DNA from: Phycisphaerales bacterium
GTDB taxonomy: Bacteria > Planctomycetota > Phycisphaerae > Phycisphaerales > UBA1924
Assembly: GCA_016764015.1 (NCBI GenBank)
Contig: JAESSR010000311.1
Coordinates: forward strand, 1 to 5,823
Reading direction: 5' to 3'
Length of the DNA: 5,823 bases
Position 1 is the stretch's first letter, and each line of letters opens with the position of its first letter. The position numbers and the translations under genes were made by a program. The notes under the pieces are model-generated. The model searched no databases, was not told where the DNA came from, and was given only the letters and a program-made list of their open reading frames with translations. Below are positions 1-5,823 of this stretch, in pieces.

Positions 1-1
1 C

Positions 2-1426
2 TGGACAGTGATTTGCGAGGTTGAGCGGGGATATCTCGATGAGATTCGCACACATCTCAAACCAGTGAGCCGAAGCATTAAGCACGGGTACAAGGTGTAT
101 GCGATCGAAAAGGGGCGCTATCAGCTCGTGCTTATCGATGACCAATCACTCGGTCATGAGCATGCAATCGTCATGCTCGCGCCCAAGAATGGATCAGCCC
201 TGCTCGAATCGGTGCTTGAAGCTAAGGCCTCCAGGAAAGAGTATGCTGCCCGCAACTCTGCCAATTCTGCCAACCAAGCTCCTCCTACCGAGGAGAAGGT
301 GAGTCGCTCGATACTTGCAGGACATTCCGATCTCATCAACGGCATCGCTGGAAAAAATACTGATTGGTCGCTGGCGTGGGTTGTTCGACTCGATAACTTG
401 TTTCCCAATGAATCAGTTGAATCGAAAGAGTATCCACTGAGAAAGCCTGCAATCACGGCTGGCGTGATTCGATCGACCCAGCGTGGCATACAGAACGACT
501 TTGCAGCCGATCTAGGAATCGATCTTCCAACGAACGATGCACCTGTTGGGCTGCTCGGCGCGGTGGGTACCGATGCGATCCTTGCCGTATCGATGGCCCA
601 AACCCCCGACGCGCTGGTGAGTGATCTGTTCGCAGAGTATCTCAAAGGAATAGGAAATCAACGAAACAACTCTCAACCGGCAGATGGAATCGGTGTACGC
701 CCTGACATCTTTGGTGGTCCTGGCATTTTCATTATTTCTGAGCTCTCACCTGTTACAAGAAGCTCGGCAGGATATTCAAAATCGGGCTCATCACGGACAA
801 TCGGTTATACCCTGATGAGTGAAGTTTCGATGAACGATGGCATTGATGATACCAATGATATCGATGACACCAAAGATCGATCGTCTCAACGAGTGTCCGC
901 GCGTGTCGATCAAGTTATACATGATTTGCTCTCTTCGATAACACCGGATCAGGCTTCCGATTACCAAGGGCGGTTCCCCGGTGCGATCAGAACACACATC
1001 TTTGAGAGCCAAAGAACGAGTTTCTTTATGCCAAAGAATCCGCTTAAGTTGTGGTCAAATGAGCGGGCGAAGGTGTCATGGATTTCGGTTGATCTGCCCA
1101 ACGAGCCTACGCTGATCGCCACGCTCGGGCCCGTCGATGGTGATTGCGCTCAGCAAGTTCGTTGGGTTGCCGATGCCGCGATCAATATCAAGTCGATTCC
1201 TGACCAGCCCTCCAACCAGGGCATACTCACCACCGGCTACTTCAGGCCTGCCGCTCTGTTTTCTCAGTCTAAATCCATATCTGTATACGATGCCGCAGTT
1301 GCCAAGGTCATTGAACGCATCGAGTGGAAAATCATGCGATCGAGCTTTGGATTGCGTGGGACTGCCCGCTTGGAGTTTTCAGATTTCTCAAAGCTGACCA
1401 AGCTCGGCAAGAACAAATCGAAGTGA
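2..1426 (+). CDS. Hypothetical protein, 5'-partial (C-terminal 475 or so residues)
   Basis: I do not recognise this protein. The frame is open to the left edge: two sense codons (TGG, ACA) precede a GTG at 8, and no ribosome binding site can be seen in the 7 bases before it, so the true start probably lies outside the window. The visible part has no signal peptide and no membrane span. An early stretch (about residues 28-80 counted from the GTG) alternates short hydrophobic strands, with YQLVLIDD and AIVMLAP, and then a charged helix. A low-complexity acidic stretch at 842-877 repeats IDDTND/IDDTKD. The C-terminus is basic (KLGKNKSK). The overall look, with strand-rich blocks and an ending around GLRGTARLEFSDFS, resembles long hypothetical proteins common in Planctomycetes, but that is an impression and not a family assignment. 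Coding is supported by the long uninterrupted frame and normal protein composition. It ends 37 bases from the convergent PEP-CTERM gene. Confidence 0.8.
   Translation, partial: WTVICEVERGYLDEIRTHLKPVSRSIKHGYKVYAIEKGRYQLVLIDDQSLGHEHAIVMLAPKNGSALLESVLEAKASRKEYAARNSANSANQAPPTEEKVSRSILAGHSDLINGIAGKNTDWSLAWVVRLDNLFPNESVESKEYPLRKPAITAGVIRSTQRGIQNDFAADLGIDLPTNDAPVGLLGAVGTDAILAVSMAQTPDALVSDLFAEYLKGIGNQRNNSQPADGIGVRPDIFGGPGIFIISELSPVTRSSAGYSKSGSSRTIGYTLMSEVSMNDGIDDTNDIDDTKDRSSQRVSARVDQVIHDLLSSITPDQASDYQGRFPGAIRTHIFESQRTSFFMPKNPLKLWSNERAKVSWISVDLPNEPTLIATLGPVDGDCAQQVRWVADAAINIKSIPDQPSNQGILTTGYFRPAALFSQSKSISVYDAAVAKVIERIEWKIMRSSFGLRGTARLEFSDFSKLTKLGKNKSK
842..877 (+). repeat. Two tandem 18-base units inside the hypothetical gene
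   Basis: Units 842-859 and 860-877 match at 15 of 18 bases. They encode IDDTND and IDDTKD. Two of the three differences are synonymous third-position changes and one changes Asn to Lys, so the duplication has been kept in frame. It forms an acidic, probably flexible loop that does not match a canonical calcium-binding DxDxDG motif. Confidence 0.5.
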
Positions 1427-1463
1427 GCGATTCGCTACAGCTTCTTTTGTTGGATGTGCAGCG

Positions 1464-2366
1464 TTAGCGTGAGCGTTTGCGTCGGCTCATCAGCCCGAGC
1501 CCGCCGCCTAAGGCGACCAATGTGCCCGGGACTGGAACTTGAGGTGAACTCGTGCGAGCGAGGCTATTGAGCTCAAGGCTGATGTTGTCAATCCCCCAGC
1601 TCTCATCGTTGATCGATTGGGATATCTGCCCAATGAACTCGATACTCAGCAGATCAGTTGCCTGAGTAAGTTCAAACTCAACTTCAATATCACGGAATAT
1701 CCGGTCGATCCACTGATCATCATATGCATTGAACTCGGGTACTTCAGATGGGTTCCAGGTGTTGTATTGATCGGTATACGACAAGAATACTTCGTTGAAC
1801 TTTGTTTCGTTGTTGATATTCACGGAGACGCTATCGGTGCCCCAGGTTGGATCATTACCATCCCATGAATCAAAGAGCATGAGATCAAATCGGAGTGAAT
1901 AGCTCCCGGGTCCAAACCTTGGCGGGCCTTGATTCGCGTTTTGATCTTGGATCGCTTGCCCAAGGTTGAATGTCGGGGAGTCATGGGTTGATTCACCGGT
2001 TCCGCCCGAGCCGCCGCCACCGCTCTGATCGAGAAATGGTAAAGCGTTTTGCTGATCGTCTACTGTGTCATGGGTGATATTGAATGGATTTCCGTCCGGG
2101 CTGCCGAACCCGCCGTTGTTATCTCTCGTTGCCAAGACATTAAGCGTCACGGAGTCATTGCCAAACCGCCCGAGCACAGTACTGTATGGGCCGCCAAGCG
2201 TTGATTTGGTGCTGGTCGACCACTGTGCCCCAGCGTTGTTCCAGTTTTCAAAGTCTTGTTGGTAGATCACATCGGCGCTCGCCAGCGATGTCCCTAAGAT
2301 CGCTCCGCTCGCAAGAAGGAGTTTGACACTGCGAAGATTCAAAATCGGAAAAATACGATTGGGCAT
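1464..2366 (-). CDS. Exported PEP-CTERM-type sorting-signal protein, 300 aa
   Basis: This is a predicted secreted, cell-envelope-sorted protein of unknown binding function. Residues 1-31 form a Sec signal peptide: basic start, hydrophobic core LLLASGAILGTSL, and a likely cleavage after ASA (29-31). The C-terminus has the tripartite layout of PEP-CTERM signals: a short motif (VPVPGT, 277-282, in place of strict PEP), a hydrophobic glycine-rich helix (283-293) and a basic tail RRKRSR (295-300). In this class the tail is processed by an exosortase in the inner membrane; no exosortase is in the window. Between them are an N-terminal block (DFENW...GAQWS, LGRFGNDSV), a glycine linker (SGGGGSGGTG, 115-124), and a block with FDLMLFDSWDGND (160-172) and DESWGIDNI (254-262). 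The last two motifs recur in beta-sandwich extracellular proteins of Planctomycetes and similar marine bacteria. The start is supported by AGAGAGG 7 bases upstream. There are no catalytic residues I can name. It is transcribed away from typA. Confidence 0.88.
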   Translation of the reverse strand: MPNRIFPILNLRSVKLLLASGAILGTSLASADVIYQQDFENWNNAGAQWSTSTKSTLGGPYSTVLGRFGNDSVTLNVLATRDNNGGFGSPDGNPFNITHDTVDDQQNALPFLDQSGGGGSGGTGESTHDSPTFNLGQAIQDQNANQGPPRFGPGSYSLRFDLMLFDSWDGNDPTWGTDSVSVNINNETKFNEVFLSYTDQYNTWNPSEVPEFNAYDDQWIDRIFRDIEVEFELTQATDLLSIEFIGQISQSINDESWGIDNISLELNSLARTSSPQVPVPGTLVALGGGLGLMSRRKRSR

Positions 2367-2373
2367 GGTTTAT

Positions 2374-2380
2374 CCTCTCT
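2374..2380 (-). promoter_or_regulatory. Ribosome binding site of the PEP-CTERM gene
   Basis: Read on the minus strand the bases are AGAGAGG, a good Shine-Dalgarno match, with 7 bases before the ATG at 2366-2364. It fixes the start of the 300-residue protein. The site lies directly beside the inverted-repeat arm that contains the start codon. Confidence 0.7.
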
Positions 2381-2400
2381 ATGGATGTACAAAGCGTGCC

Positions 2401-2423
2401 CGGACTCCCAATGGGCGAGTCCG
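2401..2423. promoter_or_regulatory. Perfect 7-bp hairpin nested in the leader of the PEP-CTERM gene
   Basis: CGGACTC at 2401-2407 pairs with GAGTCCG at 2417-2423 around a 9-base loop. Beyond a two-by-two mismatch, GTG (2396-2398) can also pair with CAC (2426-2428). It lies 35-57 bases before the start codon of the minus-strand gene, inside the loop of the longer inverted repeat. No T-run follows on either strand, so it is not an intrinsic terminator. It may be an RNA structural element or a regulator's binding site. Confidence 0.4.
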
Positions 2424-2642
2424 AACACATAAACCATGCCACAACGAGCCAAATCCGCCACCCAATACACCCCTTTGTCCATCCCAGCGGTGAGGGATTG
2501 AACGATCAGTGAAAATAGAGAAGGTATTGAGTGATATGTCCCGTTCCGATAAGAGGATGGATACACTTACAACCGCGCATAGCGCATCACAGTCGTACCC
2601 AATCGAGCCTATTGAATGAATCAGCAGGCTGTCGTTGACCCC

Positions 2643-2648
2643 GGAGAG
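2643..2648 (+). promoter_or_regulatory. Ribosome binding site that fixes the typA start
   Basis: GGAGAG at 2643-2648 lies 4 bases before the ATG at 2653 (about 6 from its GGAG core). The in-frame TTG at 2635 has no comparable site in front of it, so ATG 2653 is preferred. Confidence 0.55.
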
Positions 2649-2652
2649 CACC

Positions 2653-4560
2653 ATGCCCCCTTCATCATCCGCAAACACAGTTTCATCGCTCCGCAATGTT
2701 GCGATCATTGCCCATGTCGACCATGGCAAAACAACCCTCGTAGACAACCTGCTCAAGCAGTCAGGAAACTTCCGCGCAGGCGAACTCGAAAAACTCGAAG
2801 GCGGGCAGCACAACCTCATCCTTGACTCCAACGAACTCGAACGCGAACGCGGCATCACCATCCTCTCAAAGAACTGTGCCGTCAACTATCATGCACAAGA
2901 CGACACCGACTACCGAATCAACATCATCGACACGCCGGGTCACGCGGACTTCGGCGGCGAAGTCGAACGCGTCCTCCAAATGGCCGACGGCTGCATCCTC
3001 GTCGTAGACGCCTATGAAGGACCAATGCCACAAACACGCTTCGTCATGACCAAAGCACTCGAAGCCGGGCTCAAGCCAGTGGTCGTCATCAACAAGTGTG
3101 ATCGCGTCGACGGCGAACCTGACCGAGTCATCGGCGAAGTCTTCGACCTCCTCGTTTCACTGGGCGCAGACGACGACTCGCTCGACTTCCCAATCGTCTA
3201 CGCATCCGCACGCGACGGCTGGGCAATCGACGAATGGGACGGCGAAACCAAAGGTGAAAACCTCCTCCCAGTCTTCGAAGCAATCGTCGCACATGTCCCA
3301 CACCCAGATGTCTACATCGAAAAACCACTGCGTATGCAAGTGACCACCCTGGGCTTCTCAGAATATGTCGGCCGCATCGGCGTCGGACGCATCTACCAAG
3401 GCATCGTCAAGGACGGCCAAAATGTAGTCATCGTCAAGCATCTTGAAGGCGGCAAGACCAAAAATATTAAAGCCAAAATCGGAACACTCGAAGGCTTCGA
3501 AGGACTCTCCAAGGTCGCGGCCCCATTCATCTCTGCTGGCGATCTCTGTGCAATCTCCGGTCTCGGCGATATTGATATCGGCGACACCATCTGTGATCCA
3601 GACCACCCAGAAGCCATGGACGAGGTAGCGATCGACGAACCAACCATCTCCATGACCTTCAGGGTCAACGACTCCCCATTCGCTGGACAAGAAGGCGAGT
3701 TTGTCACCTCCCGTCAGCTCAAGAACCGGCTCGCTCGCGAGCTAGAACACAATGTCGCCCTCCGCGTAGAGCCTGGTAGAACAATGGACGAGTTCATCGT
3801 CTCGGGTCGCGGCTTGTTGCATCTGGGCATCCTCCTCGAAACCATGCGACGCGAAGGATTCGAACTCGCCGTCGGGCGTCCAATCGTGATCGAACGCGAA
3901 ATCGATGGCGTCAAGTGTGAACCACTCGAAGAACTCGTTATCGATTGCCCAGACGACGCCGTCGGCGCCGTCATGCAAATCGTCGGCGAACGCAAAGGCG
4001 AACTCGTCTCGATGGACCCAAGAGGCAACGGCATCACCCATTGCATCTTCAAAATCACCTCCCGCGCCCTCATCGGCATGCGTGGACGCATCCTCACCTC
4101 CACCTCCGGTGAAGCGATCATGCACCATACCTTCTTAGAGTTCGTCCCAGTCACCGGCGAACGCCCAACGCGCCACGCTGGTGTGATGGTCAACACCGCC
4201 GACGGCCAGATCACCGAGTACGCGGTCATCAACCTCCACGAACGCGGAATCATGCTCCTCTCCCCCGGAGTCAAGGTCTACGCCGGCCAAGTCGTCGGCG
4301 AGCACAACCGCGCCAACGACATCGAAGTCAACGCTGTCCGCGTCAAAAAGCTCGACAACATGCGTGCCGCCTGCAAGGACGCAACAGTTTCGATCAAACA
4401 GCCCAAAGACCTCTCGCTTGAGCAGTCATTGGAATACATTGATGATGATGAGTTGGTCGAGTTGACCCCAAAGTCGATTCGTATCCGCAAGGTAGAACTC
4501 AACGAATCCATGCGTCGCCGAACCCAACGCCAAGAAAAGAGCAAGGCTCTGGGCAAGTAA
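2653..4560 (+). CDS. typA: Translational GTPase TypA/BipA
   Basis: TypA is a ribosome-associated GTPase of the EF-G/LepA superfamily. It hydrolyses GTP on the 70S ribosome and, in bacteria studied, aids 50S assembly and growth under stress such as cold. From ATG 2653 the protein has 635 residues, slightly longer than the usual 590-615, partly from a 13-residue serine-rich start before [15 protein letters not shown]. All G motifs are present: P-loop AHVDHGKT (20-27), switch I with ERERGIT (63-69), DTPGH (93-97), NKCD (147-150) and YASA (183-186). Then come a beta-barrel domain II (roughly 215-310), the EF-G-like domain III with EPTISMTF and [15 protein letters not shown] (about 328-355), [20 protein letters not shown] (about 384-403), a domain V-like part, and the TypA-specific C-terminal domain ending in [18 protein letters not shown]. 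Switch I is followed by a few extra residues (YHAQDDTDY) compared with E. coli BipA. Codons are strongly C-ending. It is transcribed alone, with a terminator 29 bases after the stop. Confidence 0.97.
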   Translation: MPPSSSANTVSSLRNVAIIAHVDHGKTTLVDNLLKQSGNFRAGELEKLEGGQHNLILDSNELERERGITILSKNCAVNYHAQDDTDYRINIIDTPGHADFGGEVERVLQMADGCILVVDAYEGPMPQTRFVMTKALEAGLKPVVVINKCDRVDGEPDRVIGEVFDLLVSLGADDDSLDFPIVYASARDGWAIDEWDGETKGENLLPVFEAIVAHVPHPDVYIEKPLRMQVTTLGFSEYVGRIGVGRIYQGIVKDGQNVVIVKHLEGGKTKNIKAKIGTLEGFEGLSKVAAPFISAGDLCAISGLGDIDIGDTICDPDHPEAMDEVAIDEPTISMTFRVNDSPFAGQEGEFVTSRQLKNRLARELEHNVALRVEPGRTMDEFIVSGRGLLHLGILLETMRREGFELAVGRPIVIEREIDGVKCEPLEELVIDCPDDAVGAVMQIVGERKGELVSMDPRGNGITHCIFKITSRALIGMRGRILTSTSGEAIMHHTFLEFVPVTGERPTRHAGVMVNTADGQITEYAVINLHERGIMLLSPGVKVYAGQVVGEHNRANDIEVNAVRVKKLDNMRAACKDATVSIKQPKDLSLEQSLEYIDDDELVELTPKSIRIRKVELNESMRRRTQRQEKSKALGK

Positions 4561-4589
4561 ACCAGGCCACTCAATACCAAATAGACATC

Positions 4590-4619
4590 ACTCCCTCGCA
4601 CAAGCGGGGGAGTTTTTTT
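4590..4619 (+). terminator. Intrinsic terminator of typA
   Basis: ACTCCCTCGC (4590-4599) pairs over 10 bp, with one G-T wobble, with GCGGGGGAGT (4604-4613) around an ACAA loop. A run of seven T follows (4613-4619). Position and form are those of a strong Rho-independent terminator 29 bases after the typA stop codon, so the DUF2202 gene needs its own promoter. Confidence 0.93.
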
Positions 4620-4650
4620 ATGCGTGATTCGACAGTGCCCTTATCGGGGT

Positions 4651-4683
4651 GCCACGGCTTGACCGTCCCCGGCAAACCGTGGC
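4651..4683. repeat. 7-bp inverted repeat (GCCACGG / CCGTGGC) in the intergenic region
   Basis: GCCACGG at 4651-4657 and CCGTGGC at 4677-4683 are exact reverse complements with 19 bases between them, in which CCG (4663-4665) and CGG (4670-4672) can form a smaller hairpin. No T-run follows. Dispersed GTGCCACGG-type inverted repeats are, as far as I recall, frequent in planctomycete intergenic DNA; membership of such a family is inference from one copy here. Confidence 0.4.
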
Positions 4684-4719
4684 TTATCCAACCAAACTCA
4701 CTCCGACTCTCCTCACTCG

Positions 4720-4761
4720 GCCCCCAGGGAGGTGGCTGCGAAGCAGACGGAGGGGGCTTTT
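4720..4761 (+). repeat. GC-rich hairpin repeat, copy 1, with terminator-like form
   Basis: The core 4727-4756 (GGGAGGTG ... CAGACGGAGGGGG) matches the copy at 5763-5792 in 27 of 30 bases, in the same orientation. An inner hairpin CTGC-GAA-GCAG lies at 4736-4746. In this copy GCCCCC (4720-4725) can pair with GGGGGC (4752-4757), and TTTT (4758-4761) follows, so on the plus strand it could act as a second, back-up terminator after typA. An alternative 7-bp pairing exists between GGGGCTT (4753-4759) and AAGCCCC (4786-4792). The rest of 4620-4949 holds no gene that I can support. Confidence 0.6.
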
Positions 4762-4824
4762 CTTGCTCACTCTGTTTGAAACAATAAGCCCCAACATAGA
4801 CCCGCCGTCTGCCCCGAAGCATAT

Positions 4825-4853
4825 TTTGCATTTATTTTCACGAACAATATGAT
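4825..4853 (+). promoter_or_regulatory. Candidate sigma-70-type promoter for the DUF2202 gene
   Basis: The AT-rich block contains TTTGCA (4825-4830, 4 of 6 to the -35 consensus), a 17-base spacer, and TATGAT (4848-4853, 5 of 6 to the -10 consensus). Transcription would begin near 4860 and give a leader of about 90 bases. An inverted repeat TCTTG-TCATG-CAAGA (4857-4871) lies at the expected start site and could be an operator. A promoter is needed here because of the typA terminator, but planctomycete promoters match E. coli consensus only loosely. Confidence 0.35.
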
Positions 4854-4903
4854 ACATCTTGTCATGCAAGACACTTTGGTGCGTTGTACCTATAGCATGA
4901 GCA

Positions 4904-4945
4904 GCACCCCGGCAGGACGGTGCGAACTCAACGCTTAAGGAGTTC
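4904..4945 (+). promoter_or_regulatory. Two adjoining leader hairpins, the second including the Shine-Dalgarno
   Basis: Hairpin A pairs GCACC (4904-4908) with GGTGC (4919-4923), with a possible inner CC/GG pair and a GGCA loop. Hairpin B begins at the next base: GAACTC (4924-4929) pairs exactly with GAGTTC (4940-4945) around a 10-base loop. The ribosome binding site AAGGAG (4937-4942) is half in the stem of B, so folding would reduce access to it. A second GGTGC at 4878-4882 can compete for the same GCACC, which gives two mutually exclusive folds. The pairings are seen; control of translation is inference. Confidence 0.4.
4937..4942 (+). promoter_or_regulatory. Ribosome binding site of the DUF2202 gene
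   Basis: AAGGAG is a near-perfect Shine-Dalgarno with 7 bases before the ATG at 4950. It rules out the in-frame GTG at 4920, which would also place ten polar and basic residues before the signal peptide. Confidence 0.85.
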
Positions 4946-4949
4946 AACA

Positions 4950-5723
4950 ATGACATACCGGACACTCATCAAAGCCGCCCTCGCATCATCCGTCATGCTC
5001 TTCGCGGGAACATCAATCGCTATGGGCCGCGGCGGAAACTGTGGCAGTGGCGGTGGCTGTGGGGAAGGACAAGCCAAAGCTGGCGGCGACTGCCAAATCT
5101 CAGGTCTTCTCAACTCGCCCGTCATCGAACTCACCTCAGAGTCCGCAACCACCTTGCTCCAGATGCGCGAAGAAGAAAAACTCGCCCGCGATGTCTACGC
5201 CGCACTGGGTGATAAGTGGGGGGCCAAAGTCTTCAACATCACCAACGCCGAGCAAAAACACATGAACGCCATGAAGAAAATGCTCGATCGTTTCGGCATG
5301 GAAGACCCAATCACCGACGACACCCGAGGCGTCTTCCAATCCCAGGCCTTCACCGATCTCTACGACCAACTCATCAAGTCTGGCTCAGAATCACTCCTCG
5401 AAGCACTCAAAGTCGGTGCCAAGATCGAAGAACTTGACCTCTCAGATATCCAAACCGCTGCCGATGGCGTGGCCGACCCAGTCCTCACCAAAGTCTACGG
5501 CAACCTCACACGAGCAACCCGAAACCATCTCCGCGCCTTCGCTGCCCAAATCGATCTCGCCGGCAGCACCTACACTGCCGAACACCTCACCCAAGAAGAG
5601 TTCGACACCATCGCCGCCTCAGACTTCGAAAAAGGTATGGGCAACGGCAAAGGGAAAGGAATGGGACAAGGCAAAGGACAAGGTAAAAATGCCAACAAAG
5701 ACTGCGGCCTCTGCTCAGGCTAA
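4950..5723 (+). CDS. Exported DUF2202 (ferritin-like) domain protein, 257 aa
   Basis: This is a predicted secreted or periplasmic protein of the DUF2202 family, whose members have a four-helix ferritin-like fold; the biochemical role is not established. A Sec signal peptide spans residues 1-24 (basic TYRTLIK, hydrophobic ASSVMLFAG, cleavage after SIA). The mature N-terminus is glycine-rich with three cysteines (C31, C37, C48). The domain covers about 60-205: REEEKLARDVY (73-83), EQKHM with an ExxH pair E101/H104, LDRFGMEDP (112-120), LKVGAKIEELDL (153-164) and RNHLRAF (191-197). E75/E76, E101, H104, E160/E161 and H193 are candidate metal ligands by analogy with ferritin-like proteins. After a linker, 229-246 is a Gly/Lys tail rich in GKG, and the end holds CGLC (252-255). 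Codons are largely C-ending as in typA, suggesting good expression. It stands alone, bracketed by two copies of a GC-rich repeat. Confidence 0.9.
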   Translation: MTYRTLIKAALASSVMLFAGTSIAMGRGGNCGSGGGCGEGQAKAGGDCQISGLLNSPVIELTSESATTLLQMREEEKLARDVYAALGDKWGAKVFNITNAEQKHMNAMKKMLDRFGMEDPITDDTRGVFQSQAFTDLYDQLIKSGSESLLEALKVGAKIEELDLSDIQTAADGVADPVLTKVYGNLTRATRNHLRAFAAQIDLAGSTYTAEHLTQEEFDTIAASDFEKGMGNGKGKGMGQGKGQGKNANKDCGLCSG

Positions 5724-5745
5724 TCCCAATAGTTCCACTCTTTTT

Positions 5746-5768
5746 CCTCCCCCGGGTTCCGGGGGAGG
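5746..5768. repeat. 10-bp GC-rich hairpin after the DUF2202 gene (weak terminator candidate)
   Basis: CCTCCCCCGG (5746-5755) pairs perfectly with CCGGGGGAGG (5759-5768) around GTT, 22 bases after the stop codon. The T-run (5741-5745) lies before the stem, not after it, so on the plus strand this is not a canonical intrinsic terminator, although the stem is very stable and only TCTTCTAT follows the adjoining repeat. On the minus strand A's follow the stem. It overlaps the start of repeat copy 2. Confidence 0.5.
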
Positions 5769-5792
5769 TGTCTACGCAGCAGACGGAGGGGG
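5763..5792 (+). repeat. GC-rich hairpin repeat, copy 2
   Basis: These 30 bases match 4727-4756 in 27 positions. GGGAGGTG at the left and AGCAGACGGAGGGGG at the right are identical; the three changes lie in the hairpin arm and loop. Here GTCT (5770-5773) can pair with AGAC (5781-5784). The copies are in direct orientation, 1,036 bases apart, either side of the DUF2202 gene. I see no gene or other element in the last 31 bases of the window. Confidence 0.6.
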
Positions 5793-5823
5793 TCTTCTAT
5801 AGATTTACGGCAAGGCGGCTCAA

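Larger units (their letters stand above)
2362..2440 (-). promoter_or_regulatory. 12-bp inverted repeat with one arm covering the start codon (possible translational switch or operator)
   Basis: The arms are GGCATGGTTTAT at 2362-2373 and its exact reverse complement ATAAACCATGCC at 2429-2440, separated by 55 bases. In the minus-strand transcript the downstream arm contains the AUG of the PEP-CTERM gene plus seven bases before it and two after. The upstream arm would lie in the 5' leader, provided transcription starts above 2440. Folding would bury the start codon in a 12-bp helix and place the Shine-Dalgarno at the helix base. A separate 7-bp hairpin sits inside the loop. The pairing is seen directly; a role in regulation is inference. 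It could equally be a DNA-level dyad bound by a regulator. Confidence 0.45.

Noticed and set aside
1426..1449. Short hairpin AGCG-ATT-CGCT followed by a T-rich stretch, as terminator between the convergent genes
   Set aside because: The stem has only 4 bp and the T's are 10 bases away and interrupted; nothing usable is seen for the minus strand either.
2498..2567. Promoter candidates for typA (TTGAAC 2498-2503; TTGAGT 2527-2532 with TAAGAG 2550-2555)
   Set aside because: The -35-like boxes lack a convincing -10 partner at the right distance, so no specific promoter can be called.
2557..2619. 20-codon reading frame ATG to TGA before typA, possible leader peptide
   Set aside because: AAGAGG abuts the ATG with no spacer, and the peptide has no run of regulatory codons; it is no better than chance.
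2635..2652. TTG at 2635 as the start of typA
   Set aside because: There is no Shine-Dalgarno before it, while GGAGAG precedes ATG 2653, and the extra six residues are not part of the family.
3714..4274. Long minus-strand open frame of 186 codons inside typA
   Set aside because: It is an antisense shadow of a confidently identified gene with strongly biased codons; its translation has no family features.
4920..4949. GTG at 4920 as an upstream start for the DUF2202 gene
   Set aside because: The AAGGAG site is spaced 7 bases from ATG 4950, and the longer form would disrupt the signal peptide start.
4571..4965. Overlapping minus-strand open frames across the typA-DUF2202 gap
   Set aside because: They run through the terminator and the GC-rich repeat, have no ribosome binding site of note, and their translations are low-complexity.
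5796..5803. TCTATAGA palindrome near the right edge
   Set aside because: An 8-base palindrome is expected by chance and has no context.
1..5823. Defence system, mobile element, CRISPR array or tRNA
   Set aside because: No transposase, integrase, nuclease, regularly spaced repeats or tRNA-like cloverleaf was found on reading either strand.

Overview
The window looks like chromosomal DNA from a planctomycete, most likely of the class Phycisphaerae. The evidence is a secreted protein with a PEP-CTERM-type sorting tail, a leader-bearing DUF2202 protein, a long hypothetical protein of a kind common in that phylum, and intergenic GC-rich hairpin repeats. This placement is inferred from gene content and style; no rRNA or other phylogenetic marker except TypA is present.

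Layout: (1) 2-1426, plus strand: the 3' part of an unrecognised protein gene, open at the left edge. (2) 1464-2366, minus strand, convergent with it: a 300-residue exported PEP-CTERM protein. (3) 2367-2652: a divergent intergenic region. Next to the minus-strand gene it holds a 12-bp inverted repeat, one arm of which covers that gene's start codon, with a 7-bp hairpin nested inside. (4) 2653-4560, plus: typA/bipA, the ribosome-binding translational GTPase, followed by a textbook intrinsic terminator at 4590-4619. (5) 4620-4949: a gene-free stretch with a 7-bp hairpin, one copy of a GC-rich repeat, an AT-rich promoter candidate, and a leader with two adjoining hairpins, the second of which includes the Shine-Dalgarno sequence. 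(6) 4950-5723, plus: an exported DUF2202 (ferritin-like) protein with cysteine-bearing tails. (7) 5724-5823: a strong hairpin and the second copy of the 30-bp repeat, so the DUF2202 gene is bracketed by the two copies.

The genes do not form an operon or a recognisable joint pathway. Each plus-strand gene is a separate unit, with a strong terminator after typA and the PEP-CTERM gene facing the other way. typA and the DUF2202 gene mostly use C-ending codons (CTC, ATC, GTC, AAC, GAC), while the first two genes use a more mixed set; this would fit higher expression of the former pair.

I see no mobile element, CRISPR array, tRNA, toxin-antitoxin pair or defence system. The most interesting signals are the possible start-site occlusion at the PEP-CTERM gene, the hairpin over the DUF2202 ribosome binding site, and the repeat pair around the DUF2202 gene. 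None of these is proven to be a new system.
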